A DNA stretch of 64,000 nucleotides from Stutzerimonas kunmingensis (lineage in GTDB: Bacteria; Pseudomonadota; Gammaproteobacteria; Pseudomonadales; Pseudomonadaceae). Location: the NCBI RefSeq assembly GCF_002929225.1, contig NZ_PISM01000022.1, positions 186,001 to 250,000 of the forward strand, read 5' to 3'. A program made the translations under genes and the position numbers. The notes beneath the pieces were generated by a model, which was not told the DNA's origin, ran no database searches, and saw only the letters and a program-made list of their open reading frames with translations. The first letter of the stretch is position 1. Every line of letters starts with the position of its first letter. Positions 49,813 to 59,867 of this stretch are shown here, piece after piece.

Positions 49813-50709
49813 TCAGGGGCGGGTGTAGTAGCCGACACCGAGCAGTACGTCGTCGACCCGCTGGATCAGCGTGTGCTTCTGCTCGACCGCGTTGGTCGCG
49901 GGGTTGCGCCAAACGTAGTCGACGCTGCCGGAGCCGTGCTTGCGGGCCAGTTCGATCATCTCCTTGAATAGCGGCTTGCCGGCGGCATCGTTGACGTTGC
50001 GCACATCGACACCCACCAGGTTCGGCGAGCTGCCGCTGGCGCGGTAGCGACCGTCATCCAGGCCGATGGCGAAGACGTACTCGTCGTTGAAGACGAAGCC
50101 GCCACGCGGGTCGTTGAAGTTACGGAAGGCGGCCTCGGCACCCTTGTCCTTGACCTGCTGCACGGCGCGGTCGAGCAGCGCCTTGGCGTGCTCGGCCGTG
50201 GCACGCGGGATGTAATAGCCGACACAGAGCACGTGGTCGCCGATCTTGCGGAACTGGCTGATTTTGTTCTCGACCTTGTTGTCGGCCGGGTTGAGCCACT
50301 GGTACTCGACTTCGCCGCTGTCCTGCTTGGCCGACTTGTCGAGGATTTCACGCATAAAGGACTTGCCGGCGGCATCCTTGAGTTCAGCGACGTTCAGCCC
50401 CACCAGGCTGGCCGAAGGGCCGCTGCTTGCCTGCATGGTGCCGTCCTCGCCGAGCACGAAGATGTAGTACTGGCCGTGGACGAATTCACCGTTGCGGTCG
50501 TTGAAGGCGGCCAGTGCCTGCTCCGGGCCCTTGGCCTGGAAGGTCAGCACGGCCTGGTCGAGCAGGCCGCGGGCCTGGCTGGCGTGGCTGCGCTCCACCG
50601 AGCCGAGCGTTCGCTGCTGGGCTGGCTCCTGTGCGTGCAGAAGCAGCGGCACGGCGCCCAGCGTGGCGGATAGGGAAAGGGCGAGCAGCTTCTTGCGGTT
50701 CCGGTTCAT
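49813..50709 (-). CDS. Periplasmic double-Cache domain protein
   Basis: 298 residues. A signal peptide (MNRNRKKLLALSLSATLG...LLLHA) is followed by two tandem single-Cache domains: the first (about 45-170) has AFNDRNGEFVHGQYYIFVLGEDGTMQA and the second (about 175-295) has NFNDPRGGFVFNDEYVFAIGLDDGRYRA. Each ends in a GYY strand (CVGYYIP, GVGYYTRP). Such domains bind small ligands, usually as sensor parts of kinases or receptors. Here no signalling domain is attached, so it may be a soluble ligand-binding partner. Confidence 0.85.
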   Translation of the reverse strand: MNRNRKKLLALSLSATLGAVPLLLHAQEPAQQRTLGSVERSHASQARGLLDQAVLTFQAKGPEQALAAFNDRNGEFVHGQYYIFVLGEDGTMQASSGPSASLVGLNVAELKDAAGKSFMREILDKSAKQDSGEVEYQWLNPADNKVENKISQFRKIGDHVLCVGYYIPRATAEHAKALLDRAVQQVKDKGAEAAFRNFNDPRGGFVFNDEYVFAIGLDDGRYRASGSSPNLVGVDVRNVNDAAGKPLFKEMIELARKHGSGSVDYVWRNPATNAVEQKHTLIQRVDDVLLGVGYYTRP

Positions 50710-50935
50710 GAACGACTCCTGACCTGATGGCGGGCGACTAAGCGGCCGCCCCGTATCCCCATGCTAGGCAGCAGCAGCGGAATTGATATTGGTCGAGAGG
50801 AGCAAAAGGACAAGGCGAAAGGAGGAGATTCGCCGCGACACGAGTTGTCGCAACCGGGATACAGACTCAAGTGCACGGCTCGCTCCGCTGCAGAGCGGCC
50901 TGTAACCTAGCGACTTCTGTTCACGCGGTGCACTC

Positions 50936-53900
50936 ATGCTCAGCCTCTACCATGCCCCTGATCTGGAAACCCTCGGCGAACTGGCCACGCGCCTGCTTGC
51001 CCAGCCGCTCGCCGACCCCTTCGCCCCGGCGCTGGTGGTGGTGCCAAGCCAGGGCATGGGGCGCTGGCTGACGCTTGAGCTGGCACGCAAGCAGGGCATC
51101 GCCATGCAGCTGGAGATTCAGCTGCCGGCCAAGTTCGTCTGGGACCTGAGCCGCACGGTGCTTGGCAGCCTGCCCGAGCAGTCGGCGTTTTCCCCGACTA
51201 CCCTGACCTGGCGGCTCTATGGCTGGCTTTGCGAGCCAACCAATCTCGAGCTGGCGCCACGTCTGGCGCAGTATCTCGACGGCGGCGATGAGCGCCGGCG
51301 GCTGTCGCTGGCGGCGAAGATCGCCGACGTGTTCGACCAATACCTGCTCTATCGCGACGACTGGCTGGCAGCCTGGGAGCGTGGCGAAACCTTCGATCTC
51401 GGTCCGGACGAAGCCTGGCAGGCGCTGCTCTGGCGCGAGCTGACCAAGGACGGCCATCCGCACCGCGCGCGGCTGCTCGACGATCTGCTGCAGCGGCTCT
51501 ACAGCGACCAACCGTTGCCCGGCCTGCCCGAGCGCCTGCTGGTGTTCGGCATCAGCAGCCTGCCACCGCACCACCTGCGCGTGCTCGATGGTCTGGCGCG
51601 GCATATCGACGTGGTGGTATGCGCACTCAACCCGAGCCGCGAGGCGTGGGGCGAGATTCGCGATATCCGCGAGCTGGCGCGCCAGCCTGAGAGCGGCGCT
51701 GACGATTGGTACCTGGACGTGGGTCACCCGTTGCTGGCCAGCCTTGGCAAGCAGGGCCGGGACTTCTTCGATTCCTTGTTCAGCCTGACCGCCAGCGAAG
51801 GCAGCCAGGAGTTCGGCCTGTATTCCGAAGACGAAGACCTGCGCGACGACAGCCTGCTGCACGCCTTGCAGAACGACATCCTGCGCCTGCGTACCCGCCT
51901 GCCGGATGAGCGCATCACGCTGGGCGACGGTGACCGTTCGCTGGAAGTGCATATCGCCCATTCGCCGCTGCGCGAGGTAGAGATCCTGCATGACCAGCTG
52001 CTGGCTCGTTTCGCCGCCAACCCGGCGCTGACGCCTGATCAGGTGGTGGTGCTGACCCCCGACATCGAGCGCTACGCACCCTTTATCGAAGCCGTGTTCG
52101 CCCCCCGCGAGGGCAGCCCGCGGATTCCCTACAGCCTCGCCGACCGCAGCCTGCGCGCCGAAATGCCGCTGATCGAGGCCTTCCTCGAATTGCTGATGCT
52201 GGCGCAGAGCCGTTTTACCGCCGAGGAAGTCCTCGCTTGGCTGGAGCAGCCGGCCATTGCCCGGCGCGCCGGGATCGAAAGCGAAGACCTGCCGCTGCTG
52301 CGCGACTGGCTACGCGAAGCCGGCGTGCGTTGGGGCCGCGACGGTAGCCAGCGGGCGCGTCTCGGCCTGCCGGACGAGTCAGCCTTCACCTGGCGCCAGG
52401 GGCTGGACCGCCTGCTGCTGGGCTTTGCCGCGCCGCCGCAACTGGCTGGCGACCACGCGCCACTGCTCGGCGAGCACTGGCCGCTGGATGCCCTGGAAGG
52501 CGCGCGCGGGCAGTTGCTCGGGCGGCTGGTGGAGTTTGTCGAACGGCTCGGAGTCATGGCCGATCAGCTGGCGCGGCCGCGTCCGTTGGGCGAGTGGGCC
52601 GATGACCTGCAAATCCTGATCGACACCCTGTTCGACGAGCGCGAAGCCGGCGACACGTTGCTCTTGTTGTCCCAGGCCTGCGCGGCGTTGCGCGATCAGG
52701 CCCAGGCCGCCGACCTCACCCGGCCCATCGAGCTGGAACTGGTGCACCAGCAGCTCAGCGCCGCGTTGCAGCAGGGCGGCGGCGCCTCGGGCTTTCTCAC
52801 CGGTGCGGTGACCTTCTGCACCATGGTGCCGATGCGCAGCCTGCCGTTCCGCGTGGTCTGTCTGCTCGGCCTGGACGATGGCGCCTTCCCGCGGCGCACG
52901 CCGCCGTCGGGCTTCGACCTGATTGGCCGGCATCCACGGCGCGGGGATCGTGCACGACGTCTCGATGACCGCTATCTGCTGCTGGAAACCCTGCTTTCGG
53001 CGCGTGAGGCGCTGTACCTGTCCTATGTCGGCCGCGACCCGCGCGACAACGCCGTGCTGCCGCCTTCGGTGCTGCTCAGCGAAGTGCTGGAAGCGGTCGA
53101 CATGACGGCGGTGCTGGCCGATGGCACGAAGCCGGTCAGTCAGCAGGTCCTCGTCGCCCATCCATTGCAGCCCTTCTCGCCACGCAATTTTGGCGACGGG
53201 CTCTGCACCGGGTTCTCCTCGCCCTGGTTCCGCGCCGCCCAGCGCCTGGCCGAGCCACCACAGGCGCAGGCGCAACCCTTCGCCAGCGTGCTCGCCGAAC
53301 CGGATGAGGCCTGGCTGACCATCGAGCCGTCGCAGCTGTTGCAGTGCTTTCGCCATCCGGCGCGCTTCCTGCTCGAACAGCGCCTTGGTTTGCGTCTGGC
53401 CGACGACCAGGAATCGCTCGCCAGTGACGAGCCCTTCGATCTGGAGATGCCGGCCTGGAATGGCCTGCGGCGTCTGTCACTGCAGGCGATGGAGCACGGC
53501 TGGAGTGATGAAGACGAACGACGTATGGCCTGCGCCGCAGGTTGGTTGCCGACGGGCGAGTTGGGCCAGGCGCTGTGGGGCAAGCTGCGCGGGCCGGTGC
53601 GTGCCTTTGCGCCGCGCCTGTTCGAACTGCGCCCGGAAGCGGTGCCCGAGCCGCTGCCGGTGGATATCACCCTGGCCGGCGTGCGTATCCATGGCTGGCT
53701 CGATGGCGTGACCCCGGCCGGACTGTTCGGCTGGAAGCTTGGCCGTCTCGGTGAGTGGGACCTGCCGCCGTTCTGGCTGCGTCATCTGCTGCTCAACCTG
53801 TCCGCCACGCCCGGTATCGAGCGCCACAGCCTGATGCTATCGCCCGCCGGTGACTGGCAACTGGGGCCGCTGGCCAATGCCGCCGAGCTGCTCGAACCCT

Positions 53901-54205
53901 GGCTCGCCGCCTATCGCTGTGCCATCCGTGAGCCACTGCCGTTGCTGCCGCGTAGCAGCCATGCCTTCGCCAAGGGCTATCGCAAGCCGGCCCGCGGCAG
54001 TGAACCGCTCGACTGCGCCCGCAAGCGCGCCCGCGAAGCTTGGCTCGGCGCAGAATTCAGCCCAATCGCCGCCGAAGCCGAAGACCCCTGGAACGCCTTG
54101 GCCTTCCGCGACCGCGATCCGCTGGACCAGCGCTTCGAAACACTGGCTCAGGAATTGATCGGCCCGGCACTCGACGCCCTGGCTGAAGACGAGGAGGAAG
54201 CATGA
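50936..54205 (+). CDS. recC: Exodeoxyribonuclease V gamma subunit RecC
   Basis: 1089 residues, near the usual RecC size. It opens MLSLYHAPDLETLGELATRLL and has VVVPSQGMGRWLTLELARKQGI near residue 35-56, WLCEPTNLELAPRLAQYL and later FRVVCLLGLDDGAFPRRTPPSGFDLIG (about 640-665). RecC is a helicase-nuclease fold without active catalytic residues; it scans for Chi and holds RecB and RecD. Translation is coupled with recB by an ATGA overlap. Confidence 0.96.
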   Translation: MLSLYHAPDLETLGELATRLLAQPLADPFAPALVVVPSQGMGRWLTLELARKQGIAMQLEIQLPAKFVWDLSRTVLGSLPEQSAFSPTTLTWRLYGWLCEPTNLELAPRLAQYLDGGDERRRLSLAAKIADVFDQYLLYRDDWLAAWERGETFDLGPDEAWQALLWRELTKDGHPHRARLLDDLLQRLYSDQPLPGLPERLLVFGISSLPPHHLRVLDGLARHIDVVVCALNPSREAWGEIRDIRELARQPESGADDWYLDVGHPLLASLGKQGRDFFDSLFSLTASEGSQEFGLYSEDEDLRDDSLLHALQNDILRLRTRLPDERITLGDGDRSLEVHIAHSPLREVEILHDQLLARFAANPALTPDQVVVLTPDIERYAPFIEAVFAPREGSPRIPYSLADRSLRAEMPLIEAFLELLMLAQSRFTAEEVLAWLEQPAIARRAGIESEDLPLLRDWLREAGVRWGRDGSQRARLGLPDESAFTWRQGLDRLLLGFAAPPQLAGDHAPLLGEHWPLDALEGARGQLLGRLVEFVERLGVMADQLARPRPLGEWADDLQILIDTLFDEREAGDTLLLLSQACAALRDQAQAADLTRPIELELVHQQLSAALQQGGGASGFLTGAVTFCTMVPMRSLPFRVVCLLGLDDGAFPRRTPPSGFDLIGRHPRRGDRARRLDDRYLLLETLLSAREALYLSYVGRDPRDNAVLPPSVLLSEVLEAVDMTAVLADGTKPVSQQVLVAHPLQPFSPRNFGDGLCTGFSSPWFRAAQRLAEPPQAQAQPFASVLAEPDEAWLTIEPSQLLQCFRHPARFLLEQRLGLRLADDQESLASDEPFDLEMPAWNGLRRLSLQAMEHGWSDEDERRMACAAGWLPTGELGQALWGKLRGPVRAFAPRLFELRPEAVPEPLPVDITLAGVRIHGWLDGVTPAGLFGWKLGRLGEWDLPPFWLRHLLLNLSATPGIERHSLMLSPAGDWQLGPLANAAELLEPWLAAYRCAIREPLPLLPRSSHAFAKGYRKPARGSEPLDCARKRAREAWLGAEFSPIAAEAEDPWNALAFRDRDPLDQRFETLAQELIGPALDALAEDEEEA

Positions 54206-57200
54206 AACTCGACCTGCTCGACTCGCCCTTCGACGGCCGCTCGCTGATCGAGGCCAGCGCCGGCACCGGCAAGACCTGGACGCTCACCGCGCTCTACGCC
54301 CGTCTGCTGCTGGAGCGGCAGCTGTCGGTGGGGCAGATTCTGGTGGTCACCTACACCACCGCGGCCACCGCCGAGCTGCGCGAGCGCATCCGCGCAAGGC
54401 TGGCCGACCTGTTGGCTGTCTATGACGGCACGCCGAGCGAGGATGACTTCCTCAACCGCCTCCACGCCCGCTACCCGGACGAAGCCTCGCGCCGCCGGTT
54501 GCTACTGGCGGTGCACGGTTTCGACGAGGCGGCGATCTTCACCATTCACGGCTTCTGCCAGCGCGCCCTTCAGGACGCCGCGTTCGAGGCCGGTGGCGAT
54601 TTCGACAGCGAGCTGACCGCCGATGACCGCGAGATCATCGACGCGCTGCTGGCCGACGCCTGGCGCAGCGAATTGGCTGATGCTGATCCGGCCTGGGCGC
54701 GCTTTCTGGCGAAGAGCCGGATCACGCCGCTGTGGTTACGTCAGCGCTTGCGCAGTCATCTGGGCAAGCCCTATCTGCGCGTCGAGCCGCAGGGTGCGCC
54801 GGTCGCCGCTGATCTGCGCCCGGTCGAAGCCGCCTGGCAGCGCGCCGCTGATTTGTGGAAGAGAGCGGGCAGCGCCTGGGTCGCCGAGCTGCTGGCCCAT
54901 GGTGGACTCAGCCAGAGCACCCACAAAAGCATCAAATTTGCGCCCTGGCAGATGGATTTGGATGCCTATTTCGCCGATCCGGCCGTGATGTTCGACCTAC
55001 CCGAGGGCGCGGCCAAGTTCGGTGTCCGCGCGCTGACGAAAGCCTGCAAGAAGGGCCATGACGCGCCCGTCTGCGAACTGGCCCATGCACTGGATGAACT
55101 GGCCGATCAGGTCGCCGAGGCGCTGCCGGCCGGCAAGCAACGCCTGATCGCCCTGCAGGTGGCGCTGCTGGAGCGGCTCAACCGTGAGCTGCCCGAACGC
55201 AAGGCGGCGCAGCGGCTGCTGGCCTTCGACGATCTGCTCAATCGTCTGGACCAGGCGCTGCAAGGCCCGGTCGGCGAAGACCTGGCGGCCTCGCTGCGTG
55301 CCACCTATCCGCTGGCGCTGATCGACGAATTCCAGGACACCGACCCGATCCAGTACGCCATCTTCAACCGCATCTACGCCAAGGGGGGCGAGGCGTCGCT
55401 GTGTTTTGTGGGCGATCCCAAACAGGCGATCTACGCCTTCCGCGGCGCGGACCTTGCAACCTATATGACGGCCAAGCAGCAGGCCGATCGCGAGCCCTTC
55501 AACCTGCCGACCAATTACCGCTCGACGCCCGAGCTGATCGCCGTCTTGAACCAGCTGTTCGATCATCCACAGCCGTTCGCCCAACCTGATCTGCGCTATC
55601 CAGCAGTAGGCGCGGCCGACAAGCCGCGTGCGAGCTTGCGGCTGGTGGAGGAGGGCGAGGCGGCGCCGCTGTCGCTGGTCTGGCTTGGCGACGATCCGCT
55701 TGGCAAGGGCGAAGCTGCACAGCTGGCGGCGAGCGACACCGCACGGCGTATCGCCCTGCAACTGGCAGGCGCTGCGGAGGGCCATGCTGGTTTCGAAAAG
55801 GACGGCGTGTTCACCCCTCTGAAAGGTGGCGACATTGCCGTGCTGGTCGCCAACCACCGGCAGGCCGGGATGATCGCCGATGAACTGGCCGCACGTGGTG
55901 TGCCCAGCGTGCGCCGAGGGCGCGACAGCGTCTGGCGCAGCGAGGAGGCCGGTGAGCTGGCCGCGGTGCTTGCCGCTTATGCCGAGCCCGGTCGTGAAGG
56001 GCTGCTGCGCTATGCACTGGCCACGCGCCTACTGGGCCGCAGCGCTGCCGATCTCGCCCGCTGCCAGGACGATCAGCAGCAGTGGGACGCCGAGCGCGAA
56101 GCCGCCGAGCGCTATCACCAGCTCTGGCAGCAGCAGGGCTTCATGCGCGTATTCCGTGCCTGGCTCGACGATCAGGCGGTGGCCGAACGGCTGCTGGCAC
56201 GGGTCGATGGCGAGCGCCGGTTGACCAACCTCCTGCATCTCGGTGAACTGTTGCAGGCCGAAAGCCTGCTGCGGCCGGGGCTGGAGCCATTGCTGGCCTG
56301 GTTCAACCAGCAGCGAGGTAGCGAAGGCGCCGGCGAAGAAGCCCTGCTTCGCTTGGAAAGCGATGCCGAGCGGGTGCAGATCGTCACCATCCACACCAGC
56401 AAGGGCCTGGAATACCCGCTGGTGTTCTGCCCCTTCCTCTGGGACGGCAAGCTGCTCGGCAACAATCGCGACAACGCCCGCTGCCACGACGCTGACGGTC
56501 AGCCGCTGCTGGATCTTGGCAGCGGCGAGCTGGAGGACAACCTCGAACGCGCCCGCCAGGAAGTCTTCGCCGAACAGCTGCGCCTGGCCTATGTCGCGCT
56601 GACCCGCGCCCGTGACCGGCTTTGGCTGCACTGGGGGCCTGTGAATCTCTGCAAACCAAAAAAGGATGGCAGCCTGGCCGATGAAGGCCTGCACAGCAGC
56701 GCCCTGGCCTGGCTGCTGCATGGGCGCGAACTCCCAGGTGAACAACCGCTGAGCGAGCTGGGCAACTACTTGGCGGACTTCAACGGTGGCAGCCTGCGCC
56801 TGGCCATCGAGCGACTGGTGCAGGGAAGCGACGGCCATATGGCCTGCCTGCCGCTGGAGTCACGCGAAGCCAATGCCCAGGGTCCCGGCCGCGCCGCGCC
56901 GCCTCAGCAGCTGTCGCAGCTCAATCGCAGCCTGCACAGCGCCTGGCGCATCGGCAGTTTCTCCGGCCTTGCCGCCGGCATGCATATGGAAGCGCCGGAC
57001 CGCGACGCCCTGGCCATTCCCGATGCCGGCGAGCCGGGCAGCGGCTTTTTTGCCTTTCCCCGTGGCGCGCGCGCCGGAACCTGCCTGCACGCGATTCTCG
57101 AAGACTGGGCGCGAGGCAAAGGCGAGCTGGAGGCGCTGGTCGAACCCGCTTTGCAGGCCTACGGTCTGCCGCTGGAGTGGAAGGAAATCGCCATCAGCCA

Positions 57201-57750
57201 TCTGCAAAAGGTGCTCGACACCGATATGGATGGCGCCGGCCTGACCCTCGCCGCGTTGCAGTCGGCCAGACGCCTGCCGGAACTGGGCTTCACCTTCCCG
57301 GTGCGGGATCTGGATGTGGCGCGGCTGCGCGCATTGCTCGTCGATCCGGCCAACGGCCTCGCCGAACCCTTGCGCGAAGCGGCGGCGCGGCTGGAATTCG
57401 ACAGCCTCAAGGGCTTTCTCAAAGGCTTTATCGACCTGACCTTCGAGCACAACGGCCGCTGGTACATCGCCGACTACAAGTCCAACTGGCTCGGCCCGGA
57501 TGCCAGCTACTACGGCGGCGAACGGCTGCTGCAGGCGTTGGCAGGCGAGCATTACTACCTGCAATACCTGATCTATCTGGTCGCCCTGCGCCGCTTCCTG
57601 CGCCAGCGCCTGGCGGACTTCCACGACGAGCAGCTCGGCGGTGCCTTCTACCTGTTCCTGCGCGGCATGCCCGACGCCGGCGTCTACTTCGCGCGGCCGG
57701 ACGATGCGCTGCTCGATGCGTTGGATCGATTGTTCGAGGAGGGCAAGTGA
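54202..57750 (+). CDS. recB: Exodeoxyribonuclease V beta subunit RecB
   Basis: 1182 residues. SF1A helicase motifs: Walker A IEASAGTGKTWTLTALYARLL (about 16-36), motif II LALIDEFQDTDPIQYAIFNRIY and motif VI LRLAYVALTRARDRLWLHWG. The C-terminal nuclease domain (about 950-1182) has the catalytic aspartate and lysine in FIDLTFEHNGRWYIADYKSNWLG. With RecC and RecD it unwinds and degrades linear duplex DNA until Chi and then loads RecA. Confidence 0.96.
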   Translation: MKLDLLDSPFDGRSLIEASAGTGKTWTLTALYARLLLERQLSVGQILVVTYTTAATAELRERIRARLADLLAVYDGTPSEDDFLNRLHARYPDEASRRRLLLAVHGFDEAAIFTIHGFCQRALQDAAFEAGGDFDSELTADDREIIDALLADAWRSELADADPAWARFLAKSRITPLWLRQRLRSHLGKPYLRVEPQGAPVAADLRPVEAAWQRAADLWKRAGSAWVAELLAHGGLSQSTHKSIKFAPWQMDLDAYFADPAVMFDLPEGAAKFGVRALTKACKKGHDAPVCELAHALDELADQVAEALPAGKQRLIALQVALLERLNRELPERKAAQRLLAFDDLLNRLDQALQGPVGEDLAASLRATYPLALIDEFQDTDPIQYAIFNRIYAKGGEASLCFVGDPKQAIYAFRGADLATYMTAKQQADREPFNLPTNYRSTPELIAVLNQLFDHPQPFAQPDLRYPAVGAADKPRASLRLVEEGEAAPLSLVWLGDDPLGKGEAAQLAASDTARRIALQLAGAAEGHAGFEKDGVFTPLKGGDIAVLVANHRQAGMIADELAARGVPSVRRGRDSVWRSEEAGELAAVLAAYAEPGREGLLRYALATRLLGRSAADLARCQDDQQQWDAEREAAERYHQLWQQQGFMRVFRAWLDDQAVAERLLARVDGERRLTNLLHLGELLQAESLLRPGLEPLLAWFNQQRGSEGAGEEALLRLESDAERVQIVTIHTSKGLEYPLVFCPFLWDGKLLGNNRDNARCHDADGQPLLDLGSGELEDNLERARQEVFAEQLRLAYVALTRARDRLWLHWGPVNLCKPKKDGSLADEGLHSSALAWLLHGRELPGEQPLSELGNYLADFNGGSLRLAIERLVQGSDGHMACLPLESREANAQGPGRAAPPQQLSQLNRSLHSAWRIGSFSGLAAGMHMEAPDRDALAIPDAGEPGSGFFAFPRGARAGTCLHAILEDWARGKGELEALVEPALQAYGLPLEWKEIAISHLQKVLDTDMDGAGLTLAALQSARRLPELGFTFPVRDLDVARLRALLVDPANGLAEPLREAAARLEFDSLKGFLKGFIDLTFEHNGRWYIADYKSNWLGPDASYYGGERLLQALAGEHYYLQYLIYLVALRRFLRQRLADFHDEQLGGAFYLFLRGMPDAGVYFARPDDALLDALDRLFEEGK

Positions 57751-57802
57751 TGCGCCCCATATTCGCAGGAGCCCTATCTCGCGAACGGCAAGCGCCCGCT
57801 CT

Positions 57803-57873
57803 TGTAGGAGCCAGCTTGCTGGCGATCCGCGGTACCGGAACGAGTACTGCCAGCAAGCGGGTTTCTGCTGGAT
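57803..57873. repeat. REP element pair between recB and recD
   Basis: TGTAGGAGCCAGCTTGCTGG (57803-57822), continuing CGATC, is a Pseudomonas-type REP with the dyad GCCAGC...GCTGGC. A second unit in reverse sense, GCCAGCAAGC (57850-57859) then GGGTTTCTGCTGG, follows about 30 bases on. Together they form a BIME-like pair in the 136-base gap before recD. Confidence 0.75.
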
Positions 57874-57886
57874 CGAGGTCGCCACG

Positions 57887-59737
57887 ATGACGAATATATT
57901 CGAGTTTCCGTTAGACCCACTGGAGCGCGCCTTCATCGCCAGTCTGCAGCGCCTCGAGCCGGATACCCCTGAAACGGTGCTGCTCGCCGCCGCGCTCTGC
58001 TGTGAAGCCCTGGCGTCCGGAGACGTCTGCCTGCCGCTGGGTCGGTTAGCCGGCAAGCGGCCATGGCCGGATCAGGATTTCAGCCTGCCGCCGCTTGCGA
58101 CCTGGCGAGCGCAGCTGGACGCCTCATCGCTGATCGGTGCGCCGGGGGATTACGCACCGCTGATTCTGGTCGGGGAACGGCTCTACCTCGCCCGTTACCA
58201 GGCCTATGAACAGCAGTTGGCGGAACAGCTGCTGGCTCGTGCAGCGGACGCACCCGATGCCGACGAGGCTCAGCTGAGCGACAGCCTGGCGCGGTTGTTC
58301 GCCTTCAACCAACAGAGCCCCGACTGGCAGCGGTTAGCCGCGGCCCAGGCGGTACGTCGGCGCCTGGCGGTGATCTCCGGCGGCCCCGGCACCGGCAAGA
58401 CCACCACCGTGGTACGCCTGCTGGCGGCGCTGCTCGAGCAGCCCGGCGGCGAGCGCCTCGCCATCGGCCTCGCGGCACCTACCGGCAAGGCTGCTGCGCG
58501 CATGGCCGAAGCGATCCGCAACGCCAAGGCCGATCTGCCGGTCAGTGATGCCGTCAAGGACGCTCTGCCGGACGAGGCGCGCACACTGCACCGCCTGCTC
58601 GGCAGCCGCGGCGATAGCCCGAAGGTGCGCCATGACGCGGCCAATCCGCTGGCACTGGACGTACTGGTCGTGGACGAAGCGTCGATGGTCGATCTGGCAC
58701 TGATGGCCAAGCTGGTTGCAGCGCTACCGCCCAAGGCGCGCTTGATCCTGCTCGGCGACAAGGATCAGCTGGCCGCCGTGGAAGCCGGTGCGGTGTTCGC
58801 CGAACTCTGCGAAGGGCGCGGATTCGATAGTCAGGCCACGACCGATCTGCAACGCCTCACCGGGCAGAACGTACCGGTCGAGACGCCGCGCTCGCGCCTT
58901 GGCGATGCGGTGGTGCTGCTCACCCACAGCCACCGCTTCGCCGGCGACAGCGGCATCGGCGAACTGGCGCGGCGCATCAACGCTGGTGACGCCAAGGGCA
59001 CCGTCGCGCTGCTGCAGGAAGGCCGTGCAGACCTCGCCTGGAGCGCAACGCCCAGCCCGACCGCATTGATCGAGAGGCTGGAACAGGGTTATGCACCTTA
59101 CCTGCAGGCCGCACGCCAGACCGATCCATCCGCCGCGTTCGAGGCCTTCAACGGTTTCCGCGCGCTGACTGCCCAGCGCGAAGGCGCCTTTGGCGTCACT
59201 GGCATCAACGAGGCGCTGGAAGCGCGCTTCAAGCGTCGCCTCGGTGTGCCCGCCCGCGAACGCTGGTACCCCGGCCGCGCGGTGATGGTCCGGCAGAACG
59301 ACTACGCCCTGGGCCTGTTCAACGGCGATATCGGCTTGTGTCTGAAAACCGAGCAGGGCCTGCGGGTGTTCTTCGAGGGCGACGAGGGCTATCGCGGCTT
59401 TGCCCCGGCACGGTTGCCGAGTCATGACAGCGCCTTCGCCATGACCGTGCACAAAAGCCAGGGCTCAGAGTTCACCGAGGTGCTGCTGGCGTTGCCGGAA
59501 CAGCCCAGCCCGCTGCTGACGCGCTCGCTGTTCTACACGGGCATCACCCGCGCCAAGCGCAAGGTGGAGATCTGGGCGCTGCCGGCGCGGCTGGCCGAAG
59601 CGGTCAATACCCGCGCCGAGCGCGCCGCAGGATTGGCCGAACGCTTGGCGCCCCCCAGCGCTCAGACCAGAGCCACAGAGGCAGTGCCGGCGGCCAAGCC
59701 AGATGAGCCAAAAAGCGATCAGCTCAGCCTGTTCTAA
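57887..59737 (+). CDS. recD: Exodeoxyribonuclease V alpha subunit RecD
   Basis: 616 residues from the ATG at 57887 (GAGG site upstream). Longer readings run into the REP element and recB. SF1B helicase motifs: Walker A VISGGPGTGKTTTVVRLLAAL (about 160-180), Walker B LDVLVVDEASMVDLALMAKL, and the C-terminal motif FAMTVHKSQGSEFTEVLLALP followed by LFYTGITRAK. It is the fast 5'-3' helicase and regulates RecB nuclease. It follows recB after a 136-base gap filled by a REP pair. Confidence 0.95.
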   Translation: MTNIFEFPLDPLERAFIASLQRLEPDTPETVLLAAALCCEALASGDVCLPLGRLAGKRPWPDQDFSLPPLATWRAQLDASSLIGAPGDYAPLILVGERLYLARYQAYEQQLAEQLLARAADAPDADEAQLSDSLARLFAFNQQSPDWQRLAAAQAVRRRLAVISGGPGTGKTTTVVRLLAALLEQPGGERLAIGLAAPTGKAAARMAEAIRNAKADLPVSDAVKDALPDEARTLHRLLGSRGDSPKVRHDAANPLALDVLVVDEASMVDLALMAKLVAALPPKARLILLGDKDQLAAVEAGAVFAELCEGRGFDSQATTDLQRLTGQNVPVETPRSRLGDAVVLLTHSHRFAGDSGIGELARRINAGDAKGTVALLQEGRADLAWSATPSPTALIERLEQGYAPYLQAARQTDPSAAFEAFNGFRALTAQREGAFGVTGINEALEARFKRRLGVPARERWYPGRAVMVRQNDYALGLFNGDIGLCLKTEQGLRVFFEGDEGYRGFAPARLPSHDSAFAMTVHKSQGSEFTEVLLALPEQPSPLLTRSLFYTGITRAKRKVEIWALPARLAEAVNTRAERAAGLAERLAPPSAQTRATEAVPAAKPDEPKSDQLSLF

Positions 59738-59867
59738 ACCGTGCGCGCCTGCTCGAAGCCGACATGATCGCTGCTCATCGCCGCCTGTTTCGTGAAGCGG
59801 TTGTGCGTATGGCGCTCGGAATTCTGTTCCGATGCGCTTTCGCCAAAAGCCGACACCGGGACTTGCG

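Noticed and set aside
57641..57886. N-terminal extension of RecD by 82 residues
   Set aside because: It would overlap recB and read through the REP pair, and the conserved protein starts at the ATG at 57887.
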